Under the pieces are notes generated by a model, which made no database searches, had not been told where the DNA came from, and was given only the letters and a program-made list of their open reading frames with translations. A DNA stretch of 64,000 nt from Certhia americana (lineage: Eukaryota; Chordata; Aves; Passeriformes; Certhiidae), in assembly GCA_018697195.1 (NCBI GenBank), contig CM031857.1, forward strand, positions 49,993,471 through 50,057,470, written 5' to 3'. How positions within the stretch are numbered: the stretch's first letter is position 1; every line of letters starts with the position of its first letter. Shown here in pieces: positions 38,303 through 50,805 of this stretch. The translations under genes and the position numbers were made by a program.

Positions 38303-41300
38303 AGTTTTAGAATTTTGAATTCCTTGAGGACTTTGCTTGACTGTTACAAACCGTATTGCAGAAATTTTGGGGATGGTGAGGATGTTGTAGATGTACAATA
38401 TATATATCACTAAATAAACTAATATATTTCTTTTTACCTATAAAAGCTAATTTTCAACCTATTGCTAAGATTTCAGGAGTAGAATGTGCTCTGATTATAT
38501 TCCTAAATATTGGGATTAATGAAACAGCTTTTGTATATGAAGTTGAAAACAAAATACTACTGGCTTTTGATCAATATTTTATAGGAAGAGATATTAGGAA
38601 CATAAAAAAATTAAGCCTGGTAATAGAAAAAAATTGTATTCCATTGACTTTTATAGATCTTAAATCATGTGCATTCTGCACTGAATAAATCAGATGTGAA
38701 TGTTAAAACGCAAGATGCTTCCACACATCTCCTGTGACAATAAGTTCATATCTATAAAAAGAGGGACATACAACTGTCTTTCTACTTTCATTTGGTAGGA
38801 AATGGGTAATGTTTAACAAACCCCAATGTTTACACTTTTCCTAAGACTAGTTATAATGCCTTCAGTTACTATAATGTTAAGAATTTGTGATCTGGTACAT
38901 TTGAGTAGTTATGCATTTTTTCATTGCAGCACTGCACTTTTGAATAAATATATGCAAGTTCTGGGAAAAAAAAAAACCCAACAAAACAAAACACACAGAG
39001 AATTTTATGATTGCTTTATTCTTGGGAAAGAACATATCACATATTTAGGGATACCATACATTCTTTATTCCTCAAATTATTTCTATGTTTTTTTGCTTAT
39101 TCTGCAACTTTTCCCAGCTAAAATTCTCACAAAGTCTGTGAAATCCTCAAATAATACAAGCTTAACAAAGCTGCATTTTTTGTCAAGGAGCTATTTATTG
39201 AATAACTATCCTGCTTTGGTTTCAACTTACAAGCATTTCTGAACACTGTGTTCTCCCTGAATTTGTAAATATTAAAAGTCTTTTCTTTCAGTCGCCTTAC
39301 TTTTGCTGAGGAGAATGAACCATTTGAGAGAAAAAGAAGCTCTCAATTTTTATTCCTTAAAAAAAGTCTGGTTTTGCTCAGATCATATCAATTTTATGTC
39401 TTTTTTGGCATGCCCACTAAACTGTAATTTGTGCGGTTCTAATTGAATTTATTTGATTGCATTTCACTGCTGGGGCAGAATTGCTCAGAGCAATTTGAGT
39501 CTGAGATCACCACTCCCCAGTTTGGATTGATCTTTGAGCATGAAATGTAGAGTGAGAATGGAAACACAGTTCTGTTAACATTTCTCACTAGATTTGAGTC
39601 TGACATCCCATTGTTGCCAAAGTCAACAAAAAATCATTTTAAACCTTGTGAGGTAACTGACACATTCTGCTTCAATCTTGTGGCTACCAGAACTAATTGT
39701 GTGATTCCGCCCCATTATTTGTTTCTTCAGCCTCTGTGTTTTGAGTTGGGCTGTGCTCTAATATGGCTTTTTGTGGCACTAGAATATATTTGCCTAGAAT
39801 ATATTGTACTAGAATGTATTTCCACGTGGGCTGTTGCCCCAGCCAGCACCATCAGCTTTATTCATGGTTTTAAAATTCTTAAATCAGTGGATCCTCTGCT
39901 TGAAACAATAATTGCTGAATATGTTTGAAAGTAGGGCCTGAGAAGGGTCTCTGCCTGCCTTTCCTAAGGTGATAATATCTAAATCTTCTACCTCTTCCTG
40001 ATGCTGTTCTTCCCAAGAATGACAGTCTATTGCTGGCATTTCAGGAGTTGCCTAAATTGTCAATCTGTTTTCATGTTGAATAGAAAGGAAACTGTGCAAG
40101 GGCACAGAGATCAAAATAAATGATAAAATAATTATTATTCAGAATTTTGCTTGCAATTATCCTTATATTTAAAACTATGCGCTGATGTTTCACAAATGTA
40201 GTATTAGAAATGGTCCATTTAGAATATAGAAGATATCAGAGTTGGTTTTGGTTTTTTACTCTAATTACTTCGCTGCAACTACTTCTCAAAAAATCCTAAT
40301 ATGCTTTCCATTCCTTGCCTAAAACACTAAATCATAACATGCAAAACCATTTTTCTCATGAAAAGAGGAAAATGGCCTTCAAGTGGACCAACTTCAAATA
40401 ATTTTTCAGATGATTGCAAATGAATGTGGAAATAAGAGCATCTGTTGCTTTAAGCTGAGTGGGCATTGTTTTAATGGATAATGAAGCGGGTATGCTGACC
40501 AGAGAAATCAAATTTAGGAAAGGTTTGGATGAACAGAACCTCATGTTTCAAGACAAGGGGCCTCTTGAAAGCTTAAAAAAACACTGGAAGTAGAAGTATA
40601 AGCTGAGAATATTTGGCAAGGAAATAAAGTCTAAAACCACAAAAATAATATCTGCATTTTTTAGATCCCTGAAGAGGAGGAGAAAAATGAAACAGAAGTG
40701 CCAATATTTATTTTAAAAAAAAAGTCCTAAAAAACACTTTTAAAACTGATGTGAATTGAAAAATTACAATGGCACTCAGATCATCCTGCACTGCATAACA
40801 TTACAACAGCTACTTGAAGGAAAGCTTTTAAGGCTAACAAACATAAAGAAACATTTTACACAGAAGCATGTTATAAAGAAGGGGAAAAGAGAACTTAATG
40901 TAGAAAGAAAGTGAGAACATTTTACTAGACCAAAATGTGCAAAGAAAAAATGATAACAGTATTTTGATGAGATTTTAGAAGTATTTAATATGATTATGGT
41001 AATTGAAGCCAAGAAGATGTTAAAATTGCCTAAATGTATAAAAAAGTAGTAAGAAGTCAATGAAACACCAGGACATTAAACTAGTTTGAATTATCCTTTT
41101 TGCCTATTTACATTCTCTGTTTCCCATTTTAGAAAAGCAAAATAGAAGGTGTTCCATTATTTGTACTTACCTGATTTTGAATTTTCTTAGTAAATAAAAC
41201 TTCTTTTTACACTTGTCTATCTTGACATGATATATCCCTTGTTGTAGTGTATACTTATTTTTCCTGCTAAATCTTTAAGTTAATCATACTCATTACTTCA

Positions 41301-41804
41301 TCAAACATTTTGAAATTATAAAATGCTTGCTCAATATGGTATTTCATAAACCCTAGAAGTGGGATTCCATGCCATCAATGTCTGTCATCTCAATCTGTAT
41401 TTGGAGTACATGAAGCAATCATGCAGTCTGCCATGTACCTATAGCGAACTCTGTGTTGTTAGATTGTTCTGGAAAAGAAAGTTTGCTGTGTGTTCATAGG
41501 AGCCATTTGTCTTAACCCATGAGTACCTGCATTCAGAATTTCACATTTTCCTTGCAGCAAATTGTAATGCTAGACAACTCTTGTAAAAGAGAAATCCAAA
41601 TCCCTTACAGGACAATGATTGTCAGTAATCAATTTCATGCATTTCTCACCTCTAAAAGCATAGAGTGATTCCAAGCTATTCTCTAAATACCTATTTTGTA
41701 CCAGGTGCATTACCACACTTTGTGGCTGGCTGTAGATGGCACTCTGATGAAATAACCAAACACTGTGATTCGTTTTTGTGAAGTCTTCCATGTTTTTTCC
41801 ACCA
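38303..41804. other. AT-rich NBEA intron, no gene
   Basis: Non-coding apart from the candidate block at 39300-39560. A short direct repeat of CTAGAATATATT-type units with a 15-base period lies at 39779-39820. Frames of 94-138 codons are AT-rich by-products. Confidence 0.5.
39300..39560. promoter_or_regulatory. Candidate conserved non-coding element
   Basis: Complex sequence with CTAATTGAATTTATTTGATTG (near 39439) and a perfect 8-bp-arm palindrome AATTGCTC-A-GAGCAATT at 39479-39495. No coding frame or transposon identity. Low certainty. Confidence 0.28.
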
Positions 41805-42085
41805 CGGAGCATGTTCAGCAAAGGGGAACAGAGCTTGTGAAAGGACTAGGGAACATTTCTTGTGGGGAACAGTTGAGGGAGATGGGGGCGTTTAGCCTGG
41901 GGAAAAGGAAGTTTTGGGGGAACCTCACCATTCTCTACAACTCCCTGTGGGTGTAGTGAGGTGTGGGCCAGTCATTTCTACCATGCCTAGAGTGAGAGAA
42001 CCAGAGGAAATGTTCTTAAGCTGAGACAAAGGAACTTCAGATTAGATATTAGGAAATGCTTTTTTCATGTTTTTTTTCACTGCTC
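41805..42085 (+). mobile_element. CR1 LINE fragment
   Basis: A recognisable CR1 3' region in + orientation: GAGCATGTTCAGC, GAACAGTTGAGGGAGATGGG, GGCGTTTAGCCTGGGGAAAA, CCTCACCATTCTCTACAACT, and ATTAGATATTAGGAAATGC. It is internal to the element: it lacks the terminal ATTCTATG units and is degenerate. Ends are approximate. Confidence 0.88.
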
Positions 42086-44509
42086 ATCAAACAAACCTGC
42101 TGAAAGATTGACAAATATATTACATGTTTATGATAAATGCATTTTGAACTGGATATAAACTAAGCTTGAAAAATGTTACAAGTATCAATCGACACTTTCA
42201 TTGAGAAATCAGGTTAGAATTAAAATATTCTGAAATAGAGATGTGGTTTCAAAAGACAAATGATGGACTTCCACTGAAAACAATGGATTCAGTTCACATG
42301 CATAGTCATTAATGAATCACCCCAAAGAGCTATTTTAAAAAAATTAAATATGTAAAAATTCTTTGCAACAGACAGCAAAAGTGATTGTTCTTACTGAAAA
42401 GTTAATGACAGAGAATGGATAGGATTGTACAGGCTATTTTCTTTCATTTCTTTATAGCACCTGATTTGTGATTACTTCAATTCCAGAAACAATAATCAGA
42501 AGAAAAGAGCCAGAATATATTTTTGCATGCTGTGTCTGGTGCTATGAGATACCAAAAAATAGTATAAAGTAGCAAAAATGATCCTCAGTACTTAAGCGTT
42601 TTTTCTGTGGAGATAATCTACTGGGGATTCAAGCAAAATGGACGCTAGTATTTCTGGTCTTCTGGTTAGTGCAAAACTCCAGCTCTTAATTAACAATTCA
42701 CTATCAATAATTGAATAACTACTGAAGAGTGCTTATGATTAAAATGGCATTAATTCTTAATTGAAAAGAAAAAACATCTTGATTACATCAGAAATAAAAT
42801 TAAAATAATGGAGCCTTCATATCAGATCCAAGTAGGAAAGCACTTTGGTAATGGTTCCGCTTTTCTTCTCTAGAGCTTTCCATCTGCATCCCATGCTGCT
42901 TTACTAACCTAATCTAAGTAAGTGTCACCAAGAGATGTTTTTCCATATTACAGAATCTTGAGTTTTAGAGGCTTCTCGTTCCCTTGTTAGGTGAGAGTTT
43001 CATTTTGCTGCAATGAATTCTAGCAAACTGGCATCTTTAAAACATACACGTATTCCTAAGTGAAAAGGTTTTACAAGGAGAAATGAGTTTTAAACCAAAC
43101 AGCTGCAGCTGATATTAAAAGTGAAAAGTGTGCTTAGTTCAAATGTGGATATTGTCTGGTTGTTTTTATTTTAATAAAAAAAAATTATATGAATTCTGGT
43201 CTTAGTTATGATTCTTCAACTATTAAAACATGCCTAGGCAGGAAGTCTTCCTGAATGTTTTTAGGAGAAAAAGTCGTAAAACTATCAAAATAAGGAGTAC
43301 TGACTTCAAGTATAAACAACAAAGTGTTGGAACTCATGGAAAATCTACCTTCAGATAACTTAGTCACATAATTTCGGTGTATTAGCATAGTGAAGTGATA
43401 TAGTTACTTCCATGTTTTTATGAATAATGAATGATACAATACATAAAGCCTGTAAAATATGTAAAATATCCAGGACGTCATTCATGTCCTATGAGAAAGA
43501 GAAATGCTGAAAATCATTCTGGAAGAAAAAAAAAAGGTGCATAAGCCTTTTAAAGGGTTCAAATTCAGAAAAATAAAATTACTTTGATTTGGCTGTTATG
43601 ACAGCATAAGAAAGAATCCTGCTACAATAGCAGTGATATCTGTTGTAAATTGTAGATATCTAATAATGGGAGGCTTAATGCATCACATGAAAATGGTGTG
43701 AGATGAGTATGATGGAGGATGGTAAAAATAGGTAGTATATCTTGTACAGGAAAATGTTACAACAGAAATACTGAAATCATTCAGATAATTTGATAATGGC
43801 AAGATAATCTGATATTTGTAGGACTAATAGATAGTTAAGAAGAGTGTAATTGAGGACATTAATTGAATCATAGACTCCTTTCTTTCCTCTGATTTCCTAT
43901 TCCATTTTACTGTTTTGCTGGAGTGTTATCATATGTCATTCATTTCATAGTGGGTTGAATGTACCTCTGTGTAGTTGCAATTGCTTTATGCTTAATTAAA
44001 AGAGGAGGAAGTAAAATGCAAGCAGTCTATAATTGCTATGCATTGAGCTTTTAGTGTTTATCTATAATAACAAGCTGTAATATATATCAGTACGTAATAA
44101 ATGTATTATTGTGAATCCTCTAATATGTTCATATATTGGATATAGTTAATAGTAAACTTTCTCTTTACAAAAAGGAGAAAAACCTAGAAACATTTTTGAT
44201 ACAAAAAGTGGTTTCTTGAAGCACGATGCTTTGTCAAGGAACTAATTCTTTGGCAAATTTGCTGGCTGCTGTAGATCTGGTTGCAGCTATGTACATTTCA
44301 AACTCCTCCCTCCGAGAGACTGTTCTCATATTTTAGCTTTTTAAATGTGAACGGTTTCCTCAGACTTTCTCCTCTTTAAAAACCTGTGTATTTACAAAAA
44401 TTATGTATCAGATATCAGCAGAATACATTCAAAGGAGAGTGCTTAATCTTCGCAGTCATTGTTCTTACCCACCTGAATTTCACATACATGGTATCAGCAG
44501 TATCCTAGC
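42086..44509. other. AT-rich NBEA intron, no gene
   Basis: No feature supported beyond ordinary intronic sequence. Confidence 0.5.
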
Positions 44510-44770
44510 ATCAGATCTCAATGAAAGAAAATCAAGGAAAATTTGGTTTATTTAGCTTATCAAAGAGAAGGCTAAGCAGTGAGTGGATCTGATCTTCCAC
44601 AAGTCTGTAATTACCAACACAAGGAAAAGATACCTGATACTAGAAAGCTCACAGACAAAAGTGTCACAAGAGCTATCAAAGTAAAAATGAGGTGCAGATT
44701 TTTAACCATTGCAAGAATTTAGCATATAAGGTAGCATTCCACAGCTGGCCTGTGACTGAATGGAGGGAGC
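44510..44770 (+). mobile_element. Ancient diverged CR1-like LINE fragment
   Basis: Words in CR1 order: GGAAAATTTGGTTTATTTAGC, CAAAGAGAAGGCTAAGCAG, TGATCTTCCACAAGTCTG, and, after a gap, TTTTTAACCATTGCAAGAAT with GGTAGCATTCCAC. It is much more decayed than the other two copies, consistent with an older subfamily. The 3' boundary is unclear. Confidence 0.6.
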
Positions 44771-46459
44771 GCATAGTCTCTTGCACATGTCTGGGTGACC
44801 TCCAAAGAATCAAACTCCTTCCCTTCTTCCAAGCTGTGTTTTTCTGAGTGTGGAAAGCTGAGGTGAATGAAACAGTACCATCGGCCACAATGTTGGTCTA
44901 AGAGCTCTGTCTGTAACATGTTCTCATGTAAACAGTACAGGGAGAACACTGTGCTCCTCTGACTGGTTTCTATCGAGGACAGAACTAACATTTGAATGCT
45001 ATTCCGTGTGCTGAAGCGCTTTTGAGTTGTTGCTGTTATTACCATCCTCTCTGAAATAGACTCATCATGGTTGTGAGAAAAAGGTGGTACACCAAGTGCA
45101 CAAACTTAAATTAGCTTTTTCATATATGGAGACGTGTTACTAACTTGAAGCCGCATCAGTGAAAAGATTGAAGAAATACAATTTCCATTTCCTCAAGCAT
45201 GAAGGATCACTGACAGCAGCAGCATATGGTCTCCCTAACATTTTCCTGTTCAGAAGTTGGGGGAGGTCATGATTATGGAAAGTAAAGACCTCAGATGAGT
45301 GAGTAAAGCACTGTGAGCTGGTGTATGACAGTTTTTGTGTACCTAATGGAGAACAGAGAAATCCAGTCTCTTCAGTCTGAAGCATTCTTTTTACATTCCC
45401 TTTAGGGGAGGTGGTCACTGTATTTCTTTGTTTCACTGAGGCTGCAATTCTCTCAGTGGCTGCAGCCTAGATAAAGGCACAGTCTACAGAGCCTGGGAAA
45501 TGCAGATGGGTGTGGTGAGAATCCCCATCCAAAACATCTGACTCCTCCTAGGAGTGTCATGGCAGAGCCCACCTGAGCAGAGGTGCAGAGCTGAAGGGTG
45601 CCTGCCAACTGATGAAAGGGATTGGGAAAAGATTGTTCTACAGTGCGTGATACAGATGAGACAAGTCAATAAAAATGACATCTAATTAAACTGTGTCTTT
45701 TTTGTCTATTTTTTGAACATCCAGAACACTGAACAAAATGTGAACAAGATTATTTGATAATAATATCTAGTCTTATATTGATACAGTCAACTAAGAAAAT
45801 TTAAAACAGGGAAAGCAGTGCTGATTTTTAACTATTTTATTTTAAAATATTTTCACATTAATTTTAAAATGCAAAATTAAAATTGTTAAATTTTGTCCAT
45901 GGTTTGGGATACTTGATGTATCTAACTTCAGAAAAATTATTATGGCGACATAGTGGTTTTGCTAATTTTTTCTACTTATTAATGGAATGGGAGGACTTGT
46001 AATTTATGACCTTGAAGTGGATGTGAATAGCAAGTTACATTATTTTGGTTGTACTTTGTACAAGGGAGCCTCAGAGGTAAATCTGATATCTGATATATAA
46101 CTGACAATTGTGTCATGCACATTGTTGGAGAAGATACAGCTAAGCATAATTGAAAGTGTGTCTGTTTCCCTGTGCTTGTTTGTAGAGTTTGGGTTTTTGG
46201 TGTTTTTGAGGAAATTGACTTGATGTTATGCATGAGAAACAGATCCTAGGAATATCAGGTTACAGTAATTACAGATATTCTTCTAACAGTACTTATTTTT
46301 TTGCATTTCTTAAAAACATTCAAGTTCATTTTAACTCACTGTTTTTAAGTGTTAAAGAGACACGATTAACTTAATTGATGGGTAAAATTTCCTCTGTTCT
46401 TATACAATATTTTATCAAAAAGTTTCTGCTAATAACTGTCACCTTGACTTTCTTTAAAG
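44771..46459. other. NBEA intron, unexplained less AT-rich part
   Basis: The block 45130-45680 is more balanced in composition than its neighbours, with frames of 65-98 codons on the - strand that resemble nothing I know. It may be an old transposon or LTR remnant. The last 300 bases before the NBEA exon are ordinary intron ending in a pyrimidine-rich acceptor. Confidence 0.4.
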
Positions 46460-46577
46460 GTCCTTGCCTATACTGAAGGCCTTCATGGAAAATGGATGTT
46501 CAGCGAGATTCGAGCTGTTTTTTCAAGACGGTATCTTCTCCAGAACACAGCTTTGGAAGTGTTTATGGCAAACAGAA
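46460..46577 (+). CDS. NBEA: NBEA exon, PH-like domain (partial gene)
   Basis: A 118-base exon, flanked by TTTCTTTAAAG and GTAGGT, entering in phase 0 and leaving in phase 1. It encodes 39 full codons beginning [12 protein letters not shown] and ending EVFMANR, matching neurobeachin in the second half of the PH-like domain that packs against BEACH. Neurobeachin is a large neuronal BEACH-family scaffold that binds PKA regulatory subunit II and acts in membrane-protein trafficking to synapses. The + orientation is opposite to MAB21L1. The preceding PH exon was not found between here and 2.8 kb, so it probably lies left of the window. Assignment to NBEA rather than LRBA rests on the exact residues and on MAB21L1 nearby. 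Confidence 0.96.
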
Positions 46578-47459
46578 GTAGGTCATAGTTTATATTTGTT
46601 GCATAAAATTGTGCTAGTAGCTATATTGTGTTTTATTTGTTAATCTTAAAATTAAAACTCTATGCTTCCTTTGATAAAGTGCTTATGTTTGTTCTATAAT
46701 GCTTACTCTTGTATGTATTCAGTGCAAATTTTATTAAAATCAATCACATAAATCAATCTCACTGCTTTCTGTGCAGCAGTTAGATTTATTTACAGAACCA
46801 GGTCATTGCAATTGGTAAATTCTTCAAATGTTGGATAGGAAATTTGTTTTTTCTATTGTCTCACCCTTCTCCTCAATTGTCAGTAAATACTTTAGTGAAG
46901 CATATAAGAGGATATCTTTTCTAATTATGAAATGAATTAAAGTTAAAAAGTAACAGAGCAATAAACAAATCAACTCAGTTTTCTGTATGTGCTACTCTGA
47001 ATCACAGTTCAGTGTCTTGTGAGGCATATAAGTGGTCTTTTACCCTCAGGAGCTCTGATGCAAAGTTTAATTTCAGCTGGAGAGGGAATTAAACAATTCC
47101 TTGCTCCTGGGTGTTTTAAGGAACTAGTTAGAAGAGCAAATGCCATACCAACTGGTGAACAGCTTCTCAGCCTGATAAGAGATTTTATGGGTTAATAGTA
47201 AGGTGGTGTTCCTGTGAAATAAGCAACACTCAGGACTTCTGCAAAAGGGGAGATTTAATGCTAAAATGTTAACCAGCTAATTATACATAGGTGTGAAGAA
47301 TGTCAGGAATTTCTGTTGCACCTTGGATCCTCAGGAGGATAAAAGTGGGACTGACTTCTCCCCTCAAATAAAAACCTGAGCATTTTAAAGTTATATGCAG
47401 GTGAAGAAACAGACTTCTGCAAATGTTTTACTGGTACATATTTTCCTTTCTTCATTTAG
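46578..47459 (+). other. NBEA: NBEA intron (882 bases)
   Basis: Phase 1 intron with a GTAGGT donor and a CTTTCTTCATTTAG acceptor. No other feature recognised. Confidence 0.93.
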
Positions 47460-47562
47460 CTTCTGTTATGTTTAATTTTCCTGACCAAGCAACAGTGAAA
47501 AAAGTTGTGTACAGCTTACCACGTGTTGGAGTAGGAACCAGCTATGGTTTACCACAAGCCAG
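47460..47562 (+). CDS. NBEA: NBEA exon, PH-like domain end and linker
   Basis: A 103-base exon: 2 bases complete a Thr codon split from the previous exon, 33 codons follow, and 2 bases remain (phase 2). The translation reads [20 protein letters not shown] and continues to SYGLPQA. It covers the last strand and helix of the PH-like fold and the start of the PH-BEACH linker. The acceptor CATTTAG and donor GTAATT are standard. The frame agrees with both neighbours, confirming one gene. Confidence 0.96.
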
Positions 47563-47593
47563 GTAATTTATATTTAATTAATATTAATGATAT

Positions 47594-47619
47594 TAAAAAC
47601 TATATTAATATAGTTTTTA
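47594..47619. repeat. Perfect 26-bp AT palindrome
   Basis: An uninterrupted palindrome with TAAAAAC arms around a TATATTAATATA centre, 32 bases after an NBEA 5' splice site. It could form a cruciform or an RNA hairpin. Confidence 0.9.
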
Positions 47620-48204
47620 TATTTTGTGTTTATTATATTATACAGTTGATAGTTTCTTAAATGTCAGTTCTAAAACATTATTCCTGACAATAAACTCTGG
47701 GGTTTTTTTTTTTTTTTTCCTTAAGGTTAGTATGAGAAATATTACCATTTACTTACTGTGTGGCATGTTAGTATGTGGAATAGAATTAAAAGTATTATAA
47801 ATTATATAATTAGATTTTTTCCTTTTCAGTTGCAGGAAATAAGCACCTTCTGGTGAAAATACTTAGATCTTATCTCTTCACAATCTAGTTTCCAGTCAGG
47901 TTTTATAAATGTATAATCAAATGTTCATCCTTGCTGTGATTGTTATGCAGGATGTGAAATTGAACTTGACTAGTTTTTGTGTTTGCTGAATGTAAATTAT
48001 TTTATCTATATGAATCTGTGGGATTTTGCTTCATTGCTTATCAGTGTAGTGGCTATTTTGCAATTTCCAAATTTCTTCCATTCATTAGTATAATGCATTC
48101 TTCTTTTCTTTCCAAAATTAAGGAACATGTATATTTTTAAAAGAACACCTAAGGTTGAGTTTTAGAGATTTCCACATCTTATGGAAAACTACGGTTTTTT
48201 ATTT

Positions 48205-48233
48205 CCTCATCAACATCAACATCAACATCAAAT
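48205..48233. repeat. (ACATCA)n microsatellite
   Basis: Four to five tandem copies of a CAACAT/ACATCA hexamer; short and nearly perfect. Confidence 0.9.
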
Positions 48234-49269
48234 CAGCCTATAGCCAGAAAGGAGGCTGGAAATTGTCAGATCCTATATTGTAAAAGTATTTCTATTTCAG
48301 GGATAGGTGAGATATCTTCATGTGTTTTTCACTGTGTTGGAGTGGGGACATTTTTGGTTTGTTTTTTTCGGTTCAGGATTAAATTCTGGTCAAAATGAGA
48401 CAAAAATAAAGAAATATAAGGGAGTGAGGAAGCAACATAATTTAGCAAAATATGATGCTTTGGGCTCAGACCCCCATTTGGTTTGATTTGGCCAAAAAGC
48501 CAATGACCTAATCATCAGTGTAGTGTGTGACTTTCTTTAAGTCATTTCCTACAAACTAAAACTTCACATTGTCCTTATTTTATCCCTGTGCAAAATGTGG
48601 AAACACTCCAAAGTGTCAAAGCATTTGTAGAATTGGAGAACTATTTCATTCCCAGATGAACATCATTCCCTGTCATAAGCCCAAGAGCCTCATGATACCT
48701 AAGGCTTGATCTCCTGGATGTGCTGAAGTCTTTAGGCAAACTGCCAAATTTCTCAAGTTTTCATTGAGATCAAGGCGAATTTGGGGTGTTTATTTGGAAG
48801 GCGCATCTTGTTAATATTTGCATTGTTCTTCCAAATACTAAAGTTAAAGGATATGCTGTCTCTAAATGGAAAGTAATAGCATTCTCTGAAATAGAAATGG
48901 CCACATGTTCTAGCACAAACAAAATGCAAATTTCTCAATCAGAATTTCATATTTACAGTGACATTTTTTACTTTTGAAATTCATATCCTTTGTGCATTAT
49001 TCAGTGAATAATTGTCTGAAAAAGTTTGTTGATATATAATTATTTAGAAAAGTTTCAGCTTCAATATAATATGCAGTTATTTCCATACCTTTTTGATTAA
49101 ATTTCAATTTGAATCGAAAATGGGCTTTCTAGCCTTCAGAATATATCTGGCATATGTTAGTGAAGTTATTTTTCTTTCTTTTTTTTTGTGTAATCATGGT
49201 ATGATTTATGCACAATAAAGACTCTGTAATCATGTTTCTTTTCTTTTTTCACCTGTCTACGTACCCTTA

Positions 49270-49322
49270 TTGTCTTCAGTAGGATTGCAGTGGAGTAACT
49301 GAGGGGAAATCTGGCTCTAAAA
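49270..49322. repeat. Possible ancient amniote interspersed repeat
   Basis: The order GTCTTCAGTAGGATTGCAGT, GGAGTAACTGAGGGGAAATC, TGGCTCTA resembles old sauropsid repeats containing TTCAGTGGAGTTAC and GTAACTGAGGG...TCTGGCCC words. Diverged; identification comes from memory of the word order only. Confidence 0.35.
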
Positions 49323-49934
49323 CTGTTCTGTAGTCAATCTTTTGTTGATGTTAGAATATAGTGTTCCTTCCTATTAATGTATTGGCTCTAGAATGCTAAT
49401 TTTTAAAATTATGCTTGTTTATATAACTAAAATAAGGAGAAATTCTGCTGAGTAGCCCAAAAGGAGCTGTTATACTGAGTAAAACACTGTTCTTTTTTTA
49501 ATATTACAATTTTCCAGATTAAGTCGTACCTTAAAATGTCTTAACAAAAGCAGACCTTTCTGGTTGTTTTGCTTAAGTTCTTTAGTTCTATTTACATAAG
49601 TAATACTTCCTCTCTGATACTACTCTGATAAACATCACCTAGAGTTAATTACAGTATCATAAAGGCTTGCATTCATGATGGGAACATTCCAAAGGAGTAA
49701 ATTATTTTTAATGCAATACATGGTTTTTAAGTGTATTTTTTTTCCATGGTGAAATTCTGTCATTAAGAAAGGTGCAAGGAAGTAGAAGTAAATAGAAATA
49801 TTTATGATCTAATGCCTGAAAGGATTAGAAGCAGGTGAACCATTATGACTTCCTAAGACTTTACAGACCTGTTGTTCAGTGCAAGTCTTCAGTTTGCCTC
49901 TTTGCTGCCTTTCCAAGCAGCCTGTTTAATGCTT

Positions 49935-50020
49935 TGATTCAACAAAGAGTTCAAGCCTGTGCTTAATGTTACAAAGAAGTAATTACATCCTTGAAATCAC
50001 TCACATGTTGAAGAGTTCAT
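49935..50020. repeat. Possible ancient palindromic amniote repeat
   Basis: GATTCAACAAAGAGTTCAAG, then CCTGTGCTTAATGTTA, then CACTCACATGTTGAAG. These resemble the GATTCAGCAAAGCACTTAAG, CATGTGCTTAA and CTCACATGCTTAAAG words of an old repeat found in turtles, crocodilians and birds. Heavily decayed. Confidence 0.4.
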
Positions 50021-50294
50021 TTGGTTGATTTGGTAATCAAATTAGTCTGTCTTTGATAGATGCATTTTCACTGTTCCTGAAACATGTTGCATTGATTGTA
50101 GATTCCTTCTGACCTTGCCAAATGATATAACTGGGCAGACAGTGTTTTGTCTTTTAACTTCTGCAGCTCTATATGATTCTACGTAGGTAGAACAATATGC
50201 ACTTTTTTAGCATGGTATTATCAGACTACCTTTTATGGTTCTAACACCTTAGCTGTAATTTACTGGTGTCTTTTTATTGAGGGCAACATCACAG

Positions 50295-50340
50295 CTCAAA
50301 AGCCAACTGTGAGCTGCCTCAAAAGCCAACTGTGAACTGC
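50295..50340. repeat. Tandem duplication, two 23-bp units
   Basis: Copies at 50295-50317 and 50318-50340 differ at one base (GAGCTGC against GAACTGC at the end). The near-identity indicates a recent duplication. Confidence 0.95.
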
Positions 50341-50757
50341 CTGATGGTTTCATAGCGTATAGAGATCAAACAATTGGCAAAAGATATGGTATCTTCACCA
50401 CTAAATATACTGACACCTTCCACTGAAATTCTGTGAGTTATTAATGCATTAGAGAAAGCAAGGGCTTCAGTTAATAAAACTAAGAAATTCAAAGGGTTTT
50501 TTTTTTCTGAAAAAAATGTATTTTTGATGTTACTGTAACTATATTCGACATCATCTCAGCTCTGCCATGTCAGTAGCTTGGTGATGGAATTCCAGATCTC
50601 AGTACAGCTGGTTGCAGATGTCGAGTTTTGTGAAGGGAGAGAGGTAGAGAAACTATGATTTGATGCCATCAAAGTATAAAACCCTTTTTAGAATTTTTAT
50701 TAAAAGTGAATGAGTTTCTTTTTCTTGCCTTTCCTTAGGAAATTACTTTCCCAAGTC

Positions 50758-50805
50758 TTTTTTTGTTTGTTTGTTTGTTTGTTTTTTTGTTTTGTTTTTT
50801 TGTTT
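50758..50805. repeat. (TTTG)n / T-rich tract
   Basis: Five GTTT units grading into longer T runs separated by single G residues. Non-coding. Confidence 0.9.
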
